From Bacteroidota bacterium (lineage in GTDB: Bacteria; Bacteroidota; Bacteroidia; Flavobacteriales_F; PHOS-HE28), in contig JAEZAU010000129.1 in the NCBI GenBank assembly GCA_023430325.1, positions 1-12,754 on the forward strand: a DNA stretch of 12,754 bases, in the 5' to 3' direction. Each line of letters begins with the position of its first letter. Position 1 is the stretch's first letter. Position numbers and translations under genes: made by a program. Of this stretch, positions 8,601-12,754 are shown piece after piece. The notes below the pieces were generated by a model. The model was not told where the DNA came from. It did not search any database and was given only the letters and a program-made list of their open reading frames with translations.

Positions 8601-11600
8601 ATGATCGGATCGGGAGCGGTGAGCGTGTGTGTGGAAGTAGCGGTGCAACCAAGATCATCGGTCACCACCACGCTGAAGGTTCCTGCAGTGATGCTGGAAA
8701 GATCCTCGCTGAACGCATCGTTGTTCCACTGGTAGATATAGTTGCCGCTTCCGCCGGTGACGGTAAGGTCGATCCAACCATCCGTACCACCAGCGCAACT
8801 CACATTTCCACCGTTCACCACCGAGATGGTCGCGTCGATATCGATCGCGGGTGGAGATATCAGCGATATGGTCGTTTGCGTCACGCAACCGTTCGCATCC
8901 GTGACCGTGACATCATATACGCCGGCCGCGATATCCTGAAGATCTTCCGAGGTGGAGGAGAATCCCTGCGCGGATGACCATTGCACCTCGTACGGTGGGG
9001 TGCCTCCACTGATATTGAGATCGGCCGATCCATCCGTGGCACCTGCACAGGAGACATTCCATCCGCCTGCGACAATGGACAATTGAACCTCCAGAACGAT
9101 CGGCTCAGGTGCATCGAGAACGATCGTATCCCCGACCACGCATCCGTAGGAATCGTTGATGTGGAGGTAATAGGTTCCTGCTTCAAGTCCTGTGGGATCC
9201 TCCATGCCGGCCACATTGCCGAATTCATCGGACCAACTGAAATAGTAGGGTGGAGCGCCCCCATTGATGGTCAGATCGATCCACCCATCACTTCCACCGT
9301 TGCAACTGATGTTCGATCCGTTGTAATTCGAAATGTCGATCGTGTGCGTCAATGCGCTTGGTGCACCATCGATCACCACGGGCAGATATTTCGGCGTATC
9401 GCAGCCGTTGTTGTCCACCACTTCCACCATGTACATGCCTGGAGCGAGACCAGTGGCCGTAGGTCCATATTGGGGCGGTACGGTGTTCCAGGTGATGGAG
9501 AACGAATTGCTTCCGCCCCATGTGGTCACCGTGGCCCAACCATCATTCGCACCGTAACAGGTTTCGTTCGCGAAGTTCTCGATGACGCCATGTATCGCGA
9601 ACTGCGGCTCCGAGATGGTGACCTGTGTGCTGGCCGTGCAACCATTCGCATCTGTAACGGTCACTGCATAGGTTCCTGCTGCCAGATCGGTCGCGTTGGA
9701 TCCGGTCTGTTCGGGAACGGTGTTCCATGTATAAGTGTAAGGCGGTGTGCCACCGGAAGCCTGTGCACTTGCTGTGCCTTGATCGCCACCGAAGCAGAGC
9801 TCATTGGTGAACGCGGTAATGGAAACCGAAAGAGGTGCGGCCGGTCCGGAGATGGTGACCTCACCTTGAGCAGTGCATCCGTTGGCATCTGTGGTAACGA
9901 TGGTGTAGATGCCCGCAGGATAATTGATGAGGGAGCTTCCGATCGGCTGGCCATTGAGCGTGTAGGTGTATGGCGCAGCACCGCCGGACACCTGGAATTC
10001 GGCACTGCCCGTACTATCACCGAAACAAAGGACATCACCAGAAGAGATCATCTGGGGCGCACTGATCGATGCGGGTTCTGTGATGGTGACGCTGGCAACG
10101 CTCTGGCATCCATTGCTGTGTTGAGCGATCACCTGGTATGTGCCGGCCGGAACATCGGTAAGGGTAAGGCCGCTCTGTGGAGGAGTGGTGTTCCATTGTG
10201 CCCATTGGATGTTGGAAGATCCGCTTACTGTGATCGTGGCCGAGCCGGTACTTCCGCCATTGCACACGTTATTGGTCTGCTGACTGATACTGATGGATGA
10301 ATTGCCAGGTTGGCTCACCGAGAATGATGCGGAGGAGGTACATCCATTGGCATCTGTCACCGTGGTGGTATAAGTGCCGCCAGCCCCGAGTTCAACGGTC
10401 TGTGTGTATTGTGCAGGTATGGTGTTCCATGAATAGGAATAAGGAGGTGTGCCTCCGGTCACCGCAGCCGTGGCCGAACCGTGCGGATTGTTCTGCCCCT
10501 GGCATTGGTACAGATCGGTGATGTTCGTCACGTTGGCTACCAGCGGTGCGGAAGGCTGTGTGATCACAACAGAAGAAGTGGTTGTGCAGCCATAACCATC
10601 GGTCACCGTCACGAGCCTATTTCCTGCTGGAAGCCCCGTTGCGGTAGCTGTTGTCTGCACAGGTGAAGTATTCCAACTGATGGAATAGGGAGGTACACCT
10701 CCACTGATCACTACAGTTGCGCTACCTGTATTGTTCCCATGACAAAGCACATGTGAAACATTACCGATGGATGCGGTGAGCGCTGGTGGTTCAGTGAGCG
10801 TGCGGTCAGCAGATACGCTACAACCGTTCTGGTCGGTGACGGTCACCGAGTACGATCCGGCCACCACGTTGCTTATGTTCTGGGCCGTGCTTGAGAAGCC
10901 GTCCGGACCCGTCCATGAATAGGCATAAGGCGCAGTTCCGCCGGTCACAGAAAGCGTTATCGATCCGCTGTTGGTGCCACCACATGCGATGTTCTGGCCG
11001 TAGGTGAGTACGGTCGCGTTCGTGGTGGCGGAGAGAACGGCCGGCATGGTCACGTTGAAGCTCTGGGTCTTTGAGCAACCTGAGGCAGAGGTGACCATTA
11101 CAGTATATGTCCCTGCTCCTATGTTCACCAGATCTTCCGTGGAAGAGGAGAAACCACCCGGGCCGCTCCAATTGTAGGTGTACGGACCATTCCCGCCGGA
11201 GACGGTGAGATTGACGGCTCCATTGCTCTGGCCGTTGCATAATGGGCGAGTGATCACTGCGGACAATGCAACATCTACCACGGTGATAGTTCTATCGATG
11301 ATGCGTGAGCAGGAGCCGTTGGAGATGAGCACCGAATAGTTCGAAGTGCCGGCAGGTGTTGCTATCGGGGAGGCCGAAGTGGTGGAACTTAAGCCTGCGC
11401 CCGTCCAGGAGTAAGAGGTTCCACCGGTGGCTGAGAATTGAACACTGCCCCCATTACAGATCACTGGTGCATTCGGTGTCACGCTCCCTGGCAGTTCATC
11501 CGTCAGTGCTATCTCCAACGTATCTGCCATGATGGAAGGACACACGGGGTTGCCTAGAATGAACCGCAGATGTTCGGTGCCTTCCATGGACCCATCGGCG

Positions 11601-12634
11601 ATCGGCGAAATGGGAACATCAACGTAGGTCGCGCCTCCGGGAATGATCGCTTGTTTCGGGACCGCAGGATCGGTGATGCCGATAGCTGTGTAATCAGTGC
11701 CATTGATCGCTGTGCCTTGCAGATAGTATTCCACCGTAAGCGGAAGGGCACTGGCGATCGCACGGCTGAAACGTACGTGACCGCTGTTGCATCCCTCCAC
11801 AAGCTCGGCGATACCGATGTTGGTGAAGGCTGACATGGTGACCGTATTGCTGTTCAATTTCTGCAGGAAGATGCCGCTGTCGAAGAGCCTGTCGGAAGCA
11901 TCAGCGATCACCACTTTGATATGGTAACTCTGGCAGGGGATCACCGGGCTCGTCGCTGTCAAGCGCCTGGTGCCGGCATCATACTGGATATGCTGGCCAC
12001 CGGTGTTGTCCTGGAAATGCTGGATGTTCACCGCGCTGTTCACCGTGTTGATGCTCACTGGTGTGCTCGTGCCGGGGACCAGTGCAATATTTTGCTCGTT
12101 GCCCGCAGAGGGATCACCCGTGATGCCTGGTCCACTGATGTAGATGCCGAACACATCATTGAACTGCGACCCCACCCACTCATGGTATTCTTCACTGGCG
12201 AAGACATAATCGAACGCGATGGAATCACCGCTTGCGATCAGATCGAATTCGAAGCGGCATGCATCCAAGGTCGATCGGCCGGTAGTGGCGTTCAACAACG
12301 GATCACCGGTCGTGTTCTGTTCGAAGGAACTGTTCTGCGTGGTGTTCGGTCCTATCGCATTGGTAATGCTTCCAGTGGTGAGCAATACGCCGTCGGTCAC
12401 TTCCAACGCTGTACCGTTGTAGTTGAAGGTGCCATATCCGGCGGAATGACAATCGATTGTAGGGTTCTCAATGCGGATGCCCTGACCTTGAAGAGAGTTC
12501 ACCAGAGCATCCAGATCGCTTTGGGATGTTACAGTGAGCTGGGCACTTACCGATCCAACGGTCACCAGAAGAAGGCTTGTCGCCGTGCCTCGAATGCGTG
12601 GAAACACTTTGATCATTGTCCTTTGAGCGATCAT
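5648..12634 (-). CDS. Giant SprB-repeat adhesin with choice-of-anchor L and T9SS type B sorting domains
   Basis: From ATG 12634 the product has 2,328 residues. It comprises a signal peptide (cut near VSA before Q32), a choice-of-anchor L domain (about 33-263), a Calx-beta-like domain (268-381), an Ig/PKD-like domain (386-455), 22 SprB-type repeats (457-2241) and a gliding-motility/T9SS type B C-terminal domain (2242-2328). It is expected to be exported by T9SS and held on the cell surface, acting in adhesion or gliding by analogy with SprB; the ligand is unknown. ATG 12634 overlaps the upstream stop as ATGA, which decides the start. ATG 12616, preceded by AAAGGA two bases upstream, would give MIKVFPRIRG... 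and is a fair alternative. The frame also opens further up at TTG 12655, which I consider less likely. The repeat array has almost no Lys or Arg. The gene lies 19 bp before a SprF-like gene, its likely export partner. Confidence 0.95.
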   Translation of the reverse strand: MIAQRTMIKVFPRIRGTATSLLLVTVGSVSAQLTVTSQSDLDALVNSLQGQGIRIENPTIDCHSAGYGTFNYNGTALEVTDGVLLTTGSITNAIGPNTTQNSSFEQNTTGDPLLNATTGRSTLDACRFEFDLIASGDSIAFDYVFASEEYHEWVGSQFNDVFGIYISGPGITGDPSAGNEQNIALVPGTSTPVSINTVNSAVNIQHFQDNTGGQHIQYDAGTRRLTATSPVIPCQSYHIKVVIADASDRLFDSGIFLQKLNSNTVTMSAFTNIGIAELVEGCNSGHVRFSRAIASALPLTVEYYLQGTAINGTDYTAIGITDPAVPKQAIIPGGATYVDVPISPIADGSMEGTEHLRFILGNPVCPSIMADTLEIALTDELPGSVTPNAPVICNGGSVQFSATGGTSYSWTGAGLSSTTSASPIATPAGTSNYSVLISNGSCSRIIDRTITVVDVALSAVITRPLCNGQSNGAVNLTVSGGNGPYTYNWSGPGGFSSSTEDLVNIGAGTYTVMVTSASGCSKTQSFNVTMPAVLSATTNATVLTYGQNIACGGTNSGSITLSVTGGTAPYAYSWTGPDGFSSTAQNISNVVAGSYSVTVTDQNGCSVSADRTLTEPPALTASIGNVSHVLCHGNNTGSATVVISGGVPPYSISWNTSPVQTTATATGLPAGNRLVTVTDGYGCTTTSSVVITQPSAPLVANVTNITDLYQCQGQNNPHGSATAAVTGGTPPYSYSWNTIPAQYTQTVELGAGGTYTTTVTDANGCTSSASFSVSQPGNSSISISQQTNNVCNGGSTGSATITVSGSSNIQWAQWNTTPPQSGLTLTDVPAGTYQVIAQHSNGCQSVASVTITEPASISAPQMISSGDVLCFGDSTGSAEFQVSGGAAPYTYTLNGQPIGSSLINYPAGIYTIVTTDANGCTAQGEVTISGPAAPLSVSITAFTNELCFGGDQGTASAQASGGTPPYTYTWNTVPEQTGSNATDLAAGTYAVTVTDANGCTASTQVTISEPQFAIHGVIENFANETCYGANDGWATVTTWGGSNSFSITWNTVPPQYGPTATGLAPGMYMVEVVDNNGCDTPKYLPVVIDGAPSALTHTIDISNYNGSNISCNGGSDGWIDLTINGGAPPYYFSWSDEFGNVAGMEDPTGLEAGTYYLHINDSYGCVVGDTIVLDAPEPIVLEVQLSIVAGGWNVSCAGATDGSADLNISGGTPPYEVQWSSAQGFSSTSEDLQDIAAGVYDVTVTDANGCVTQTTISLISPPAIDIDATISVVNGGNVSCAGGTDGWIDLTVTGGSGNYIYQWNNDAFSEDLSSITAGTFSVVVTDDLGCTATSTHTLTAPDPIIIDLQVLAASGGFGTSCAGSTDGSINTTISGGMGGYTILWNGPAGYSSDQASLTGLTAGAYMITVTDVNGCASSSTATITDPSPLNIALNSTSYNGGYNISCNGMATGDAGISISGGIAPYTIQWNGPDGFSSISNALNGLVAGSYSVIVTDANGCTTNGSITLTQPDTLSVVASIGDAGDGYQVSCTGNDGSIDLSITGGTPEFSYSWNGPGGFGSVAEDISALAAGTYELVIMDANGCLHEQTFDLTAPAAITAHFTVTENICFGDDAGSIDATVAGGSGAYTYAWTGPDGPIGTQEDLTDLIGGTYQLEVSSDLGCSAAFTATIADPTPLQSGAYVSFYGQYNLQCVGDSSGVIDLSPFGGTAPYQIVINGPDGYFSNSNSNPGLFAGDYLISVTDANGCMADTSITLTEPIDMISAEFNVSLYPSGTNVSCFGASDGWIEATVTGGGGNYEIFWRGPDSLEYDMANIYDLPAGDYSYELVVIDANQCTFSTNITLTQPDSALLVNTNVSTYDQFSVTCHDSQDGWIDAEITGGSGGYTHSWTLPDGTQTFTLDLNGIGGGAYHLSVSDINGCTSEQWINVVAPEAVGVALSIANVSCSGGNDGGIQADLYGGTGTYVHSWNGPIAPGSPLYMNNVPAGEYCITVTDTHGCSIQDCIIISSPEAITATVSTTAADCGTSTGSAELGVSGGTLPYSYAWSNGSSTEDLVGVPAGSYSVNISDANGCEHTLQVQITGAPGVIAEALVSHNLCNSGTDGNIDLTILSGTGPFNIQWNNGSTDEDINALSAGTYEVNISDANGCTWNSIHTVSENTSMEVDVSTSLFSHGHNISVENAHDGSIQITPSGGTPPYAIEWSNGMSGANINGLGAGTYVVEVTDANGCSVLRTIELTEPQILEMPTGYSPNGDGQNDTFIIRGLEAFPENTFTVFNRWGNVVYDRLNYKNDWAGDNSIGEELPNGTYFVILTLNKGERTLQGYVDMRR
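5651..5911 (-). other. T9SS type B sorting domain (gliding motility-associated C-terminal domain)
   Basis: These last 87 residues of the adhesin begin LEMPTGYSPNGDGQNDTF and contain FNRWGNVVYD, a W-x-G motif (WAGD), LPNGTYFVILTLNKG and the terminal GYVDMRR. All are hallmarks of the CHU_C/type B sorting domain. Proteins with this domain are known to depend on PorP/SprF-family partners for secretion or attachment, which agrees with the next gene downstream. Confidence 0.95.
5912..11266 (-). repeat. Array of 22 SprB-type protein repeats (74-88 residues each)
   Basis: I aligned 22 units by eye. The shared pattern is C-x-G-x-x-x-G, then S/T-G-G-x-x-P-Y-x-Y-x-W, then L-x-A-G-T/S-Y, then V-T-D-A-N-G-C and a closing T-x-P. 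Units N- to C-terminal start at 11266, 11035, 10780, 10543, 10300, 10066, 9832, 9601, 9352, 9100, 8845, 8605, 8350, 8095, 7843, 7606, 7354, 7090, 6835, 6601, 6379 and 6154. Lengths are 77, 85, 79, 81, 78, 78, 77, 83, 84, 85, 80, 85, 85, 84, 79, 84, 88, 85, 78, 74, 75 and 81 residues. Nearly every unit has one Cys near its start and one in the NGC motif, a likely disulfide. DNA copies are clearly diverged, so the array is not a recent expansion. Confidence 0.9.
11270..11479 (-). other. Ig/PKD-like domain preceding the repeat array
   Basis: Adhesin residues about 386-455 begin PNAPVICNGGSVQFSATGG, continue with SYSWTGAGLSSTTSASP and PAGTSNYSVLISNGSCS, and end at VVDV. This is the pattern of Ig/PKD-like beta-sandwich modules common in Bacteroidota surface proteins, with one Cys pair. 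It acts as a spacer between the tip domains and the SprB array. Confidence 0.6.
11492..11833 (-). other. Calx-beta-like domain
   Basis: Adhesin residues about 268-381 contain GTAINGTDYTAI, then a VDVPISPIADGSMEGTEHLRF stretch and a closing DTLEIALTDE. This matches the G-T-A-x-x-G-x-D-Y and E-G-x-E signatures of Calx-beta domains, which often bind calcium. Assigned by motif only. Confidence 0.6.
11846..12538 (-). other. Choice-of-anchor L domain (adhesin tip)
   Basis: Adhesin residues about 33-263 show the signature blocks of this domain: FDYVFASEEYHEWV with FNDVFGIYISGPG (about 141-171), and YHIKVVIADASDRLFDSGIF (about 237-256). The domain is found near the N-terminus of large secreted proteins with various C-terminal anchors. 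Its molecular role is not established as far as I know. Confidence 0.85.
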
Positions 12635-12754
12635 GGCTGGCGGTATTGTGCACAAAGGCGCTCAGCCTCGGCAATGTCCATCTGGGAAGTGGTGATCTTG
12701 TTACGCGCGATCCGGCGATGGAGCAATGGGTCAACATCGCTCAACTCGATCCTT
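12631..12754 (-). CDS. C-terminal fragment of an unidentified protein upstream of the adhesin
   Basis: A minus-strand frame enters from the right edge and stays open for 40 codons to TGA at 12633-12631. The visible residues begin RIELSDVDPLLHRRIARN and end AERLCAQYRQP, with a helix-like charged pattern and no membrane segment. The third codon positions are mostly G or C (27 of 40 by count), fitting a real gene in this sequence. The stop overlaps ATG 12634 of the adhesin as ATGA, an arrangement typical of co-translated neighbours. I do not recognise the family from so short a piece, and chance openness of 40 codons cannot be excluded. Confidence 0.5.
   Translation of the reverse strand, partial: RIELSDVDPLLHRRIARNKITTSQMDIAEAERLCAQYRQP

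Noticed and set aside
8981..10300. 439-codon open frame on the plus strand, antisense to adhesin repeats 5-10
   Set aside because: It mirrors the repeat periodicity of the adhesin, is rich in Arg, Cys and His as expected for an out-of-phase translation, and has no recognisable domain. It is a by-product of the opposite strand's codon bias.
5912..11266. Recent tandem duplication or phase-variable DNA repeats in the adhesin
   Set aside because: The units share protein motifs, but the DNA copies differ throughout and no near-identical stretches longer than short motif codons were seen, so slippage or recombination between units looks unlikely to be frequent.

Overview
The window looks like a chromosomal segment of a moderately GC-rich member of the Bacteroidota, probably Flavobacteriales. 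The evidence is a giant adhesin with SprB-type repeats and a type B type IX secretion (T9SS) sorting domain, a PorP/SprF-family outer-membrane protein, a PorE-like OmpA lipoprotein, a TANNTTTG-type promoter, and start sites mostly without Shine-Dalgarno sequences. No tRNA, rRNA, CRISPR array or transposase gene was seen.

Layout, left to right. Positions 1-989 (minus strand) hold the N-terminal 329 residues of a secreted M1-family metallopeptidase that runs off the left edge. Positions 990-1264 are the divergent intergenic region. It holds a structured repeat-like element (about 1070-1166) and a candidate promoter (1197-1223); a second, REP-like palindrome (942-964) lies inside the peptidase signal-peptide codons. 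Positions 1265-2809 (plus strand) encode a 514-residue helical-repeat protein of unknown function. Its stop codon directly abuts the stop codon of the convergent minus-strand operon (TGATCA, 2807-2812).

Positions 2810-12754 are one minus-strand operon, read right to left. First comes the C-terminal end of an unidentified protein (12631-12754), overlapping the next gene by ATGA. Then comes a roughly 2,328-residue adhesin: signal peptide, choice-of-anchor L domain, Calx-beta-like and Ig/PKD-like domains, 22 SprB repeats, and a T9SS type B sorting domain. After 19 bp follows a PorP/SprF-family barrel, then through a TGATG stop/start overlap a PorE-like lipoprotein with TPR, PD40, carboxypeptidase-regulatory-like and OmpA domains. 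The likely logic is an export-and-anchoring cassette: the T9SS exports the adhesin, the SprF-like barrel receives its type B domain, and the OmpA lipoprotein ties the complex to peptidoglycan. This arrangement is known in outline from Bacteroidota, so the module itself is not new.

The less ordinary features are a 720-residue stretch of adhesin without lysine or arginine, blockwise repeat subclasses, uneven cysteine content in the last repeats, a signal peptide apparently built from a REP-like palindrome plus a hexanucleotide microsatellite, and an intergenic element with two mutually exclusive hairpins.
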